A stretch of 64,000 nucleotides of DNA from Burkholderiaceae bacterium (GTDB lineage: Bacteria > Pseudomonadota > Gammaproteobacteria > Burkholderiales > Burkholderiaceae). Shown here one piece after another: positions 29,278 through 38,100 of the stretch (positions within the stretch are counted from its first letter, which is position 1; the number at the start of each line of letters is the position of its first letter). The DNA lies in the NCBI GenBank assembly GCA_947462685.1, contig CANHPL010000005.1, positions 1-64,000 on the forward strand, written 5' to 3'. A program made the position numbers and the translations under genes. The notes under the pieces were generated by a model. That model searched no databases. It was not told the origin of the DNA and saw only the letters and a program-made list of their open reading frames with translations.

Positions 29278-30198
29278 TTATTCAGCTAGTTCTTTAATAT
29301 GTGCCACAACACTTCTGCCTAAGGCAGATAAATGATATCCACCTTCTAGCGTACTTAATATCCTTCCCTTTGCATATTTCTTCGCTACTTGTTGAATTTT
29401 TTCCGTTATCCATGCATAGTCTGTCTCAACTAAGCCCAATTGGCCCAACTCATCTTCACGGTGAGCATCAAAGCCTGCTGAGATAAAAATAAATTCGGGA
29501 GCAAATTCTTCAAGTCGAGGCAACCAAATATTAGAAACAATATTCCTAATATCTATTCCTTTAGTATAAGCAGGTACTGGGATATTGACCATATTTGCAG
29601 AGCTTGGTTGATCCCCACTGTATGGATAGAGTGGGTGTTGAAAAAAACTACACATCAACACGCGAGGATCGTTTGTAAATGCAGTCTCTGTTCCATTGCC
29701 ATGGTGCACGTCAAAATCAATGATCGCTACTTTATTTAGGTCATATTGCTTTAAAACATATTTTGCCGCGATGGCAATATTATTAAAAAAACAAAAGCCT
29801 TGAGCATGACTTGGCTCAGCATGATGACCGGGTGGACGCACGGCGCAAAAAACATTATTAACTTTCCCCTGCATGACCGCATCTGCTCCAGCGATACATG
29901 CTCCAACGGCTCTTAATGCCGCTTGATAGGAGTGTGGATTCATCGAAGTATCACCATCGATCTCTACATATCCTGACTGCGGAATGTGCTTCTTTAGATG
30001 ATCGATCATACCCTGATCATGCACGAGTCCAACTTGAACCTCTGTCGCAAGGGGGGCATCAATGCGCGTTAAAAAGTCATCCATACGACTTAATATCAAT
30101 TGGTCTTCAATCGCACTTAATCGAGCGGGGCATTCTGGATGATAACTACCCATTTCGTGCTTGAAAAAATCAGGATGACTAATATAACCAGTTGTCAT
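29278..30198 (-). CDS. Histone deacetylase-family amidohydrolase
   Basis: A 306-residue zinc amidohydrolase of the arginase/deacetylase fold. PPGHHAEPSHAQGFCFFNN (catalytic His pair), IDFDVHHGNGTE (zinc ligands Asp and His) and SAGFDAHREDELG (third ligand) are all present. Bacterial members deacetylate acetylpolyamines or protein lysines. ATG 30198 is chosen, with AGAGGA nine bases upstream; the track start is a TTG. It is the most upstream gene of the acyl-CoA block, a neighbourhood seen in other Burkholderiales, which hints at reversal of acyl modification. That functional link is inference. Confidence 0.88.
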   Translation of the reverse strand: MTTGYISHPDFFKHEMGSYHPECPARLSAIEDQLILSRMDDFLTRIDAPLATEVQVGLVHDQGMIDHLKKHIPQSGYVEIDGDTSMNPHSYQAALRAVGACIAGADAVMQGKVNNVFCAVRPPGHHAEPSHAQGFCFFNNIAIAAKYVLKQYDLNKVAIIDFDVHHGNGTETAFTNDPRVLMCSFFQHPLYPYSGDQPSSANMVNIPVPAYTKGIDIRNIVSNIWLPRLEEFAPEFIFISAGFDAHREDELGQLGLVETDYAWITEKIQQVAKKYAKGRILSTLEGGYHLSALGRSVVAHIKELAE

Positions 30199-30220
30199 AA
30201 AAAACAATCCTCTTGTAGAT

Positions 30221-30243
30221 AGGTAATAATCTTATTATTACCT
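30221..30243. repeat. Perfect 10-bp palindrome between divergent genes
   Basis: AGGTAATAAT-CTT-ATTATTACCT is a perfect inverted repeat with a 3-nt centre, in the 84-bp gap between the divergent deacetylase-like gene and mltB. Because both genes point away from it, it cannot be a terminator of either; an operator for a dimeric regulator is the simplest reading. Confidence 0.6.
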
Positions 30244-30282
30244 AAACCTCAAGAACTCATTCATTTTTCAAATAGACACTAA

Positions 30283-31452
30283 ATGACCATCATTTTTAAA
30301 CTGCTACTCATTGTTAGCCTATTTTTATCCCCCTTGAGCCACGCACAAAATCAAGACTCTCCATCATCTAACTCTGCACCAATTTCTCTTTCAAAAGAAC
30401 AAGCACTGGATTTCTTTTTAATTGAAATGGCGTTACGTGAAAATCTTTCAGTTGATACCTTACGTGAAGCTTTTCGTGATATGAAGTGGCAGAACACCGC
30501 AAGGCAATATATGGTGCCATCTAGTGCAACTCCTCCACGAAAAAATTGGTCTGCTTATCGCGCGAATGTCATGAACCAAATACGTCTAGATGCTGGCAAA
30601 AAGTTTCTCCAAGAACATCATCAATTTTTAGATCAACTCGAAAAAGAAACTGGTGTTCCTAGTTCAATCGTTGTGGGCATCTTAGGTGTTGAAACAGTTT
30701 ATGGGAGAAATATGGGCTCTTTTCCTGTTCGTGATGTCTTAGCGACCTTTGCATTTGATTATCCTAAAAGCCCTAATCAGGTAAGCCGTAGTGTAATGTT
30801 TAAAGAGCAACTTAAAGACCATCTACTGAATTGCCTTGAAAAAAATGACCGTACTATATCTGATCTCATCAAATTCAAATCTTGTTTGGTTCAAGAAGGC
30901 TCTTTTGCTGGCGCGATGGGGATGCCCCAATTTATGCCCACCAGTCTTCGAAAATTTGCCAAAGATGGTGATGGTGATGGCGTTATCGATCTGAGAAAAA
31001 GTCCAAAAGATGCCATGCAAAGTATTGCGAACTTTTTGAAGGGTCATGGTTGGAAAACAGGGGAGCCCATCTATCTGTCAATCTCCGCAGAGATGCAAAC
31101 CAGTTCCATCGTGAAAGAATTAGCCGATGGTGACCCTAACCCTAAATACAATCTAGGTGATTTAAAAAACAAAAAAGTAATTACTAAATGGTCTGCACCG
31201 ATGCACGAAATGAGTCCAGCACTCATCGTTGACCTTCCAAGCATCACAAAAAATGGTGAGAATTCAATCGAGTATCTTGTTGGTTTAACCAACTTTGAAG
31301 TCATTACGCAATACAACCGTAGTTTCTTCTATGCAATGTCCGTCATCGAATTTGGCCAAGCGGTTATAAACAATGGCTTCATTTCAACAAAAACATCTAA
31401 GCCGGAAAAACTCCAGTCGACAAATAACGGTCGCCACGATCACAAACGATGA
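30283..31452 (+). CDS. mltB: Lytic murein transglycosylase B
   Basis: Cleaves peptidoglycan glycan strands, forming 1,6-anhydro ends. The 389-residue protein has a signal peptide (MTIIFKLLLIVSLFLSPLSHA) with no lipobox, then the SLT_2 domain with GVETVYGRNMGSFPVRDVLATF, where Glu137 is the expected catalytic acid, and AGAMGMPQFMPTSLRKFAKDGDGDGVIDL. Its last 56 bp overlap the 3' end of cysM on the other strand. No Shine-Dalgarno is evident before the ATG. Confidence 0.92.
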   Translation: MTIIFKLLLIVSLFLSPLSHAQNQDSPSSNSAPISLSKEQALDFFLIEMALRENLSVDTLREAFRDMKWQNTARQYMVPSSATPPRKNWSAYRANVMNQIRLDAGKKFLQEHHQFLDQLEKETGVPSSIVVGILGVETVYGRNMGSFPVRDVLATFAFDYPKSPNQVSRSVMFKEQLKDHLLNCLEKNDRTISDLIKFKSCLVQEGSFAGAMGMPQFMPTSLRKFAKDGDGDGVIDLRKSPKDAMQSIANFLKGHGWKTGEPIYLSISAEMQTSSIVKELADGDPNPKYNLGDLKNKKVITKWSAPMHEMSPALIVDLPSITKNGENSIEYLVGLTNFEVITQYNRSFFYAMSVIEFGQAVINNGFISTKTSKPEKLQSTNNGRHDHKR

Positions 31453-32314
31453 AAACAATCGTCGCATTTTCTATACGCTGTGCGATTCGTAGAGCAATTA
31501 CCAATCCACCAGCTGCAGAAACGCCACAAAAGATACCCTCTTCTCGAGCCATTTTGCGACACATCTCTTCAGCCTCAATTTGAGTAACATACTCTAGAGA
31601 ATCTACGCGGGTGGCATCGTATATTTTGGGCAAATACTCTGGAGCCCATTTTCTGATTCCAGGAATTTGTGAGCCTTCCATCGGTTGAACACCAATGATC
31701 TGAATATGCGGATTTTGCTCTTTTAAAAACTTAGAGGTTCCCGTAATCGTTCCGGTAGTTCCCATCGAAGAAACAAAATGGGTAATCTGCCCATGGGTAT
31801 CACGCCAAATTTCTGGACCAGTGCCTTCGTAATGCGCTAACGGATTATCTTTGTTAGCAAATTGGTCTAAAACGATTCCGCGACCTTCTTTTTGAAGTTC
31901 GTTGGCATAGTCTCTCGCGTACTCCATGCCACCAGTAGCTGGGGTTAGGATTAACTCAGCGCCATAGGCAGTCATGCTTTGACGACGTTCAATACTTTGA
32001 TTCTCAGGCATGATTAAAATCATCTTGTAGCCTAAAATCGCTGCCACCATCGCTAGTGCGATACCTGTATTACCACTAGTTGCTTCAATTAAGGTATCTC
32101 CAGGAGCAATTTCGCCACGTTGCTCAGCCCGTCGAAACATTGATAAAGCTGGTCGATCTTTCACTGAACCAGCAGGATTATTACCCTCTAATTTTCCAAG
32201 AATAATGTTGTTACGTACCTGGTTCCCTTCTCCAGGAATGCGTTGCAAACGAATCAGTGGTGTATTACCAACTGTATCTGCAATTGTGGGATAAAAAACA
32301 TTGGCTGTGTTCAT
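31397..32314 (-). CDS. cysM: Cysteine synthase B (O-acetylserine sulfhydrylase)
   Basis: A PLP enzyme that makes cysteine from O-acetylserine and sulfide or thiosulfate. ATG 32314 gives 305 residues and the family N-terminus (YPTIADTVGNTPLIRLQRI); the track extends 22 residues upstream with unlikely sequence. The PLP lysine lies in GNNPAGSVKDRPAL, the substrate loop is EATSGNTGIAL, and the phosphate-binding MGTTGTITGTSKF is present. The C-terminus CDRGDRYLSTGVFPA fits CysM. The tail overlaps mltB by 56 bp. Confidence 0.94.
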   Translation of the reverse strand: MNTANVFYPTIADTVGNTPLIRLQRIPGEGNQVRNNIILGKLEGNNPAGSVKDRPALSMFRRAEQRGEIAPGDTLIEATSGNTGIALAMVAAILGYKMILIMPENQSIERRQSMTAYGAELILTPATGGMEYARDYANELQKEGRGIVLDQFANKDNPLAHYEGTGPEIWRDTHGQITHFVSSMGTTGTITGTSKFLKEQNPHIQIIGVQPMEGSQIPGIRKWAPEYLPKIYDATRVDSLEYVTQIEAEEMCRKMAREEGIFCGVSAAGGLVIALRIAQRIENATIVFIVCDRGDRYLSTGVFPA

Positions 32315-32415
32315 ATTTAATAATTGGGCAGAAGTGAAGTTTATTTTAACCTCAAGCTTCCGCCCTTGTAAGAAACTCAATGAAGAGTTGAATGGGAGGG
32401 TGTTAAATCAAGATA

Positions 32416-32757
32416 CTATTTAATTTTTATACTTTTTGATCGAGTTAAAGGCTCTACTCCATCAAAAGTCAAACCTGACTCCGTCATTTTCTCAACCGTT
32501 TTTTGCCCTATTCCTTTGACCCGAATATTTAAATCTTCAGAATTCACAAAAGGCCCATTCTTTTCTCGCTCCTCAACAATTGCTTTGGCACGTGTTGGCC
32601 CAATACCCCTCACATTTTGTAAGATCTCCGCTGATGCAGAATTCACATTGACAGAGTAACTCGGTGCACTAAACATCATCATTGATCCTAAAGCCAAGGC
32701 TAATACACCACGGCGTAAAGAGCGCACATTAAAAGTTTGATGCAGTTTTTTCATCAT
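32416..32757 (-). CDS. Secreted helix-hairpin-helix protein, ComEA-like
   Basis: A 113-residue protein with an N-terminal signal or anchor (GVLALALGSMMMFSAPSYS) and a HhH domain reading VNVNSASAEILQNVRGIGPTRAKAIVEEREKNGPF, followed by a second HhH half (LNIRVKGIGQKTVEKM). The pattern is that of ComEA/DUF655 DNA-binding proteins, which pull DNA through the periplasm during natural transformation. No other competence gene is nearby, so a role in uptake is possible but unproven. Confidence 0.82.
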   Translation of the reverse strand: MMKKLHQTFNVRSLRRGVLALALGSMMMFSAPSYSVNVNSASAEILQNVRGIGPTRAKAIVEEREKNGPFVNSEDLNIRVKGIGQKTVEKMTESGLTFDGVEPLTRSKSIKIK

Positions 32758-32839
32758 TTCTCCTTGAAATTACGTGCAATCCATATTGCACGTTCAAAGA
32801 TAACGAGAGGATGAGGGAATCGTTGACAGTAAAAAAAGT

Positions 32840-33868
32840 CTATAGCTTCTCAGCTAAGAAATCAGCATTGTCTGATAACCAAGTCACGTATTTTCTGACA
32901 CCTTCTTCAACCGTATGGAAGGCTTGTGAGTAACCAACACTTCTCAAATGTTCTAAACTCGCCTGAGTGAATGATTGATACTTACCTTTTAAGTCCTCTG
33001 GGAAATCTATGTATAGGAGCTTATTATTCTGTACCAATTCGATCAACGACTGTTCTTGAAAATCATTAGCTAACTGAATTTCATCTAGGCGATTGATAAC
33101 CGAACGTGCTACATCATTAAACGGCTGAGCACGCCCAGTCCCTAAATTAAAAATTCCGCTGATTTGGGGGTTTTCAAAAAAGAATAGATTAACTTTAACA
33201 ACGTCCTCAATATACACAAAGTCTCTTTTTTGCTCACCTGCAGTGTAGCCGTCATAACCACCAAATAACTTAACGCAGGCATTGTCTTTATATTGATAAA
33301 AATGATGAAAAGCTACAGAGGCCATTCTTCCTTTGTGAGACTCTCGTGGACCGTACACATTAAAGTAGCGCAAACCGACTACTTGCGTTTTTAAAGCACT
33401 CGCAGCTAATCGCTGACGGACAATTTGATCTAATAAAAACTTGGAGTAACCGTAAATATTAAGTGGTTTTTCACACTCTCTTTTTTCGATAAAACTTGCA
33501 GCACCTCCATAAGTGGCAGCTGAGGAAGCATAAATGAATGGAATACCCTGCTCCGCACAGATATCGAGTAAATCAAGGGTATAACGATAATTATTTGCCA
33601 TCATGTAATGCCCGTCAGACTCCATGGTGTCTGAGCAAGCACCTTCATGAAAGATCGCGGCAATAGGACCTAAAGATTTACTTCTTAACACGTCTAAAAA
33701 TTCTGATTTATCAAAGTAATCAGAAATCTCACAGTCTGCTAAGTTACGATATTTCTTAGAGTCTTTTAAATCATCCACTGCCACAATATCTCTTTCACCG
33801 CGCTGATTTAATGCGTGTACAAGATTTGCGCCAACAAAACCGGCCGCTCCAGTAACTATTAATTTCAT
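32840..33868 (-). CDS. hldD: ADP-L-glycero-D-manno-heptose-6-epimerase
   Basis: Epimerises ADP-D,D-heptose to ADP-L,D-heptose for the LPS inner core. The 342-residue SDR protein has the NAD(P) motif TGAAGFVGANLV at its start, catalytic YGYSKFLLDQIV (Tyr-x3-Lys), GLRYFNVYGPRESHKGRMASV and IFNLGTGRAQPFNDVA. Also named rfaD. It overlaps the heptose kinase gene by four bases and closes the ugd-hldE1-hldD unit. Confidence 0.94.
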   Translation of the reverse strand: MKLIVTGAAGFVGANLVHALNQRGERDIVAVDDLKDSKKYRNLADCEISDYFDKSEFLDVLRSKSLGPIAAIFHEGACSDTMESDGHYMMANNYRYTLDLLDICAEQGIPFIYASSAATYGGAASFIEKRECEKPLNIYGYSKFLLDQIVRQRLAASALKTQVVGLRYFNVYGPRESHKGRMASVAFHHFYQYKDNACVKLFGGYDGYTAGEQKRDFVYIEDVVKVNLFFFENPQISGIFNLGTGRAQPFNDVARSVINRLDEIQLANDFQEQSLIELVQNNKLLYIDFPEDLKGKYQSFTQASLEHLRSVGYSQAFHTVEEGVRKYVTWLSDNADFLAEKL

Positions 33869-34830
33869 CGTAATTCCTCCCAGGAGACTGTTGCAGTTCC
33901 AAGTTTACCCACAACAATGCCGCCAGCACGATTCGCTAATGCCATCGCAAGATTCCATTCCCAGCCTGCCGCCAAGGCAACAGCTAATGTACTAATCACG
34001 GTATCGCCAGCTCCTGAGACATCAAACACTTCACGTGCTTGCGCACCAACATGACTTACCTCGTTGGCACGAAACAATGTCATACCTTCTTCCGACCTGG
34101 TTAATAAAATTGCCTCTAGTCCTAAACTCTCGCGTAAATTTTGTGTTTTTAATGTTAAGTCAGCTTCACTGCTCCATTTACCAATCACTTGCCTTAACTC
34201 ACTCCGATTGGGGGTAATCACTGTTGCCCTAGAATATTTGGTGTAATCATCTCCCTTGGGATCCACCAATGTCAACTTTCCTGCCTGACGGCATAGCTCG
34301 ATCATCCGTGCAACATATTTGAGAGCACCTTTGCCATAGTCAGAAAAAATGACAGCTTTAACCAAGGGTAAGGTTTCCTCAAAACTAACAAATTTAGAAG
34401 TTAATGAATCCTGATCCGGCTCTTCCTCAAAATCTAAACGGATTAATTGCTGTTGACGAGCCACGACCCGAAGCTTCACAATTGTGGGTACTGTCTCATC
34501 AATCTGCAATAGGCTTTCAATACCCTGCTGAGCTAGTTTATGTTGTACTTGATTACCCGCTTCATCATTCCCAATCAAACCCAATAATTTAATTTTTGCT
34601 CCTAAGGATGCACCATTCCTTGCAACGTTTGCGGCTCCCCCTAAGCGCTCTTCTACTTTTTTAATAGTCACGATTGGAACGGGTGCTTCGGGTGAGATTC
34701 TCTCTGTATCACCAAACCAATAGCGATCCAGCATTACATCACCTACAACGAGTAGTGGTGTATTTTGAAAATTTTTCACATCATCGAGTGTGAGTTGAAC
34801 ATCAAAGGGTTGTAATATGCTATCCATCAT
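33865..34830 (-). CDS. rfaE1: D-glycero-beta-D-manno-heptose-7-phosphate kinase (kinase-only HldE/RfaE1)
   Basis: A PfkB-family sugar kinase that phosphorylates heptose-7-phosphate at C1. The 321-residue chain has DVMLDRYWFGDTERISPEAPVP at the substrate end, GGAANVARN and the catalytic FDVSGAGDTVISTLA. E. coli HldE has about 480 residues with a C-terminal adenylyltransferase; that domain is absent here, so a separate hldC/rfaE2 gene must exist elsewhere. It lies between ugd (9-bp gap) and hldD (4-bp overlap). Confidence 0.92.
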   Translation of the reverse strand: MMDSILQPFDVQLTLDDVKNFQNTPLLVVGDVMLDRYWFGDTERISPEAPVPIVTIKKVEERLGGAANVARNGASLGAKIKLLGLIGNDEAGNQVQHKLAQQGIESLLQIDETVPTIVKLRVVARQQQLIRLDFEEEPDQDSLTSKFVSFEETLPLVKAVIFSDYGKGALKYVARMIELCRQAGKLTLVDPKGDDYTKYSRATVITPNRSELRQVIGKWSSEADLTLKTQNLRESLGLEAILLTRSEEGMTLFRANEVSHVGAQAREVFDVSGAGDTVISTLAVALAAGWEWNLAMALANRAGGIVVGKLGTATVSWEELR

Positions 34831-34839
34831 TGAAGCTCT

Positions 34840-36204
34840 TTAATTGTGTCGGCCAATGCCGTAGTATGTAAAGCCAAGTTCCGTTAAATTTTCAGGTTCA
34901 AATAAATTACGGCCATCAAAAATAATAGGTTGTTTTAGTTTTTGTTTTAACAAATCAAAATCAGGACTTCTAAATGCTTTCCACTCCGTCACAATCACTA
35001 AAGCATCTGCTCCCTCTACCGCATCATTGGGTTTGTCTACTGTTTGAATATTCTGCAGCAAATGAGGTTGGTTCACTAAATCAAGCTCGAAGGCATGCCA
35101 AGCTTCTTGCATTGAGACCGGATCGTGCGCTCTGATTTTGGCACCGCGCTTGACTAACTCATGAATAATCACGCGACTAGGCGCTTCACGCATATCATCC
35201 GTATTTGGTTTAAATGCTAAGCCCCATATAGCGAATGTGAGTCCTGAAAGGTTTTCACCATAGTAACTAAGAATCTTATCAACTAATATACGTTTTTGAG
35301 TATCATTCACATCTTCTACAGCTTCTAATATTTTCAAATGTAGTTGATATTCTTGAGCAGTTTTACTTAAGGCCTGAACATCCTTTGGAAAACATGAGCC
35401 ACCATACCCTGTACCTGCATATAAAAAACCATAGCCGATTCGCGAGTCAGATCCGATGCCTTGCCTAACCGCTTCAATATCTGCTCCCACTTGATCAGCC
35501 AAATTTGCTAACTCATTCATAAATGAAATACGCGTAGCTAACATCGCATTAGCTGCGTATTTAGTTAATTCAGCACTTTTTACATCCATGTAAAACGTAC
35601 GTTCGTGGTGTCGATTGAAGGGTGAATATAGTTTACGGATTTTATCTTTTGCATAACGTCCATAGTCGTTATCATCTGATCCGACCACAATCCGATCTGG
35701 ACGCATAAAGTCTTCAACCGCCGCACCTTCTTTTAAAAACTCGGGATTAGAAATGACCGAAAAGTGTATGTCACTTACACCACGTGTTTGTAATTCTGTC
35801 TGCATGGCTTGTGATACTTTTTCTGCAGTACCTACGGGTACGGTCGATTTATCAATAATTACTTTAAAACTGGTCATATGCTTGGCAATGTTTTTAGCGG
35901 CGGCCAACACGTACTTTAAGTCTGCAGATCCATCTTCATCTGGCGGTGTTCCAACGGCTATGAATTGAATTTCACCATGCTCTACGGAAGCCGCAATATC
36001 TGTTGAAAAAACAATTCGCCCAGCTTCTTTATTGCGGGCGATCATTTCTTTTAAACCTGGTTCATAAATGGGTACGCCACCACTATTTAAAATATCAATT
36101 TTCTTTTGATCAACATCCAAACAAAATACTTGGTTGCCCAGTTCTGCAAGGCAAGCCCCCGTAACCAAACCCACATAGCCACTGCCGACAATGGTAACTT
36201 TCAC
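34840..36204 (-). CDS. ugd: UDP-glucose 6-dehydrogenase
   Basis: Oxidises UDP-glucose to UDP-glucuronate with two NAD+, supplying surface polysaccharides. The 454-residue protein has the N-terminal Rossmann motif [18 protein letters not shown], the catalytic-cysteine stretch [14 protein letters not shown] near residue 260, and the C-terminal domain with [20 protein letters not shown]. It is grouped with the heptose genes and lapAB, all concerned with LPS or envelope polysaccharide. Confidence 0.95.
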   Translation of the reverse strand: MKVTIVGSGYVGLVTGACLAELGNQVFCLDVDQKKIDILNSGGVPIYEPGLKEMIARNKEAGRIVFSTDIAASVEHGEIQFIAVGTPPDEDGSADLKYVLAAAKNIAKHMTSFKVIIDKSTVPVGTAEKVSQAMQTELQTRGVSDIHFSVISNPEFLKEGAAVEDFMRPDRIVVGSDDNDYGRYAKDKIRKLYSPFNRHHERTFYMDVKSAELTKYAANAMLATRISFMNELANLADQVGADIEAVRQGIGSDSRIGYGFLYAGTGYGGSCFPKDVQALSKTAQEYQLHLKILEAVEDVNDTQKRILVDKILSYYGENLSGLTFAIWGLAFKPNTDDMREAPSRVIIHELVKRGAKIRAHDPVSMQEAWHAFELDLVNQPHLLQNIQTVDKPNDAVEGADALVIVTEWKAFRSPDFDLLKQKLKQPIIFDGRNLFEPENLTELGFTYYGIGRHN

Positions 36205-36253
36205 AGTTTCTTTCCCTCTAAAACAAATTTATTATCATGAGACTTGGCGCTAC

Positions 36254-37447
36254 TTATGCTGCCAAGCCTTCACTTCTTTTAGGTGAGTATACATCCCAGT
36301 GATTACAGCCTGGACACTGCCAATAAAAACGTCTAGCCCGGAAACCGCAATTACTACAGGTGTATCTGGCTAAACTATTCGTACGATGCTTCAGTAAATC
36401 TAGGGAGGCTTTTGTTTGCGCAATTAAAAGAGCATCTTCTTTAACTTGGGCTAGAAGATATTCAGTTTCAAAGCGTTTGGACATCGCGGTCAAACTTGCT
36501 GAATTCAGCATCACTTGATTGATCAACTCTAAGGCTTTTTCTGGACCATGTAAGCGTAGGACATTTTTAAATACTAAATCCAGTAACTCGCCCGTTCCCT
36601 GCTCTTTTAAATGCTGGATTAAAACAGTTAATCCGTCTTCTTCTTTATTCATTTGTGCATATGCTTTGATCCATTTATCAGCAATCAAATGCAAAAAAAT
36701 CGGCGCATGTTTTTCAATATATCCCCAAGTGGCAATTGCATCAAGGGGTTTTTGTTCAATAATCGCTAACTCGCCTTTGAGAATGGTTGCTCGTATATGA
36801 TGAGGCACCGCTTGCACAGCGTGATCAATGGCCTCCTTTGCTACGGGAAGATCTTTAGCTCGCATAGCTTCTTGGGCAATCTCACAATAAAAATGCGCAA
36901 TCTGCTCTTTATAACTTTTTTCTTCTAGAAGCTCTAACTCGGTAGCGGCAATGATAGCTTTTTGCCAATCCTTTTCAATTTGGTACATTTCTAGAAGTGA
37001 TACTTTGGCGGGCAATATATATTTACCTTCCGTCACCATATTCAAACTAGCCTCAGCTCGGTCAAGCATGCCTGCCCGCAAAAAATCTCTACCTAGTTCA
37101 TAGGATGCATGTGCACGATCCCGCGGTCGTATGTCTTGTCGATTGCTTAAGTGTTGATGCACCCTTATGGCGCGTTCAGTTTCGCCACGCCTTCTAAATA
37201 AACTGCCTAAGGCAAAATGCAACTCTGTTGTTTCCGGATCTAATTGGGCTACTTCGACTAGGGCATCAATGGCTTTATCATGCTGCTCATTAAGCAGTAA
37301 GTTAATACCTTTAAATGTGGAGCGCTCTTTTTTAGCTTGCTCGACATCATCTTCAAATTCCTGAAGTCGCATCTCCCAACGCGCAGCTAACCATCCCATT
37401 CCAAAAAGAATCGGAATAAGTATGAGCCAATACATTTGGATTTGCAT
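36254..37447 (-). CDS. lapB: Lipopolysaccharide assembly protein LapB (YciM)
   Basis: Inner-membrane TPR protein which, with FtsH, controls LpxC level and so LPS synthesis. The 397-residue chain has an N-terminal anchor (about residues 5-20), a series of TPR repeats (from about residue 50 to 330) and a C-terminal rubredoxin-like metal site, CSNCGFRARRFYWQCPGC. It starts 1 bp after lapA, as in many proteobacteria. Confidence 0.93.
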   Translation of the reverse strand: MQIQMYWLILIPILFGMGWLAARWEMRLQEFEDDVEQAKKERSTFKGINLLLNEQHDKAIDALVEVAQLDPETTELHFALGSLFRRRGETERAIRVHQHLSNRQDIRPRDRAHASYELGRDFLRAGMLDRAEASLNMVTEGKYILPAKVSLLEMYQIEKDWQKAIIAATELELLEEKSYKEQIAHFYCEIAQEAMRAKDLPVAKEAIDHAVQAVPHHIRATILKGELAIIEQKPLDAIATWGYIEKHAPIFLHLIADKWIKAYAQMNKEEDGLTVLIQHLKEQGTGELLDLVFKNVLRLHGPEKALELINQVMLNSASLTAMSKRFETEYLLAQVKEDALLIAQTKASLDLLKHRTNSLARYTCSNCGFRARRFYWQCPGCNHWDVYSPKRSEGLAA

Positions 37448-37448
37448 G

Positions 37449-37682
37449 TCAATAAGTCCGCTTTGACTTCGTGAGTCGAAGTGCCAATAAAGCTAATATC
37501 AAACCACATAGGAATGCGCCAAGCAATAAAATATTGAGTGGCACTTGTATTGATTGATCTAAAAACCAATGAAAATCAATCACCGCTGTATTGGTGATGG
37601 CAATCAAAAACAACAGGAGAAATAATACAATCCGGCCAACAAGCAAGCAGATACGCCATGCAACTTGGAGTAGCGCAATCAT
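37449..37682 (-). CDS. lapA: LapA family (DUF1049) membrane protein
   Basis: A 77-residue inner-membrane protein with two hydrophobic helices (about 8-30 and 47-68) and a basic C-terminus, partner of LapB. It is shorter than E. coli LapA (102). It sits between ihfB (3-bp gap) and lapB (1-bp gap) in the conserved rpsA-ihfB-lapA-lapB order, which is the main support for the name. Confidence 0.85.
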   Translation of the reverse strand: MIALLQVAWRICLLVGRIVLFLLLFLIAITNTAVIDFHWFLDQSIQVPLNILLLGAFLCGLILALLALRLTKSKRTY

Positions 37683-37685
37683 TGT

Positions 37686-38048
37686 TTAGTCGATGTTCTT
37701 TTCATCAACTGTAGCTTGATAGTCAACACGCTCGCGAAGCTCTTTTCCAGGCTTGAAATGCGGAACTTTTTTCTCTGGAATCATGACCTGCTCACCAGAC
37801 TTGGGATTTCTGCCAACTCGTGCAGGACGATGATGTAATACAAAGCTACCTACACCACGTAACTCAATTCGCTTACCTTGCGCTAATGCTTGCGTCATCG
37901 TGTCTAATAAAGTTTTTACAGCTAATTCAACATCTTTCGGTAATAATTGCGGAAATTGTTCTGATAATAACTCAACCAACTCAGAACGAGTAATCGAAGT
38001 ATCTATGACTGTGTCTGGAGCTTTTACAGTTTCTTGCGTCATCATCAT
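37686..38048 (-). CDS. ihfB: Integration host factor, beta subunit
   Basis: The 120-residue HU/IHF-family DNA-bending subunit. [33 protein letters not shown] is the dimerisation part, and [48 protein letters not shown] is the DNA arm and core. There are three successive ATG codons; an AAGGATG site stands upstream. About 20 N-terminal residues precede the usual start, and the C-terminus extends beyond that of E. coli. A terminator-like hairpin separates it from rpsA. Confidence 0.94.
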   Translation of the reverse strand: MMMTQETVKAPDTVIDTSITRSELVELLSEQFPQLLPKDVELAVKTLLDTMTQALAQGKRIELRGVGSFVLHHRPARVGRNPKSGEQVMIPEKKVPHFKPGKELRERVDYQATVDEKNID

Positions 38049-38063
38049 TCAACATCCTTAAAT

Positions 38064-38090
38064 AAAAAACCGCTACGCAAGCGTAGCGGT
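38064..38090 (-). terminator. Rho-independent terminator after rpsA
   Basis: On the minus strand ACCGCTACG-CTTG-CGTAGCGGT is a perfect GC-rich hairpin (38069-38090) followed by TTTTTT. It lies 10 bp after the rpsA stop and just before ihfB, so ihfB expression from the rpsA transcript would need read-through or processing. Confidence 0.85.
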
Positions 38091-38100
38091 ATATTACCAA

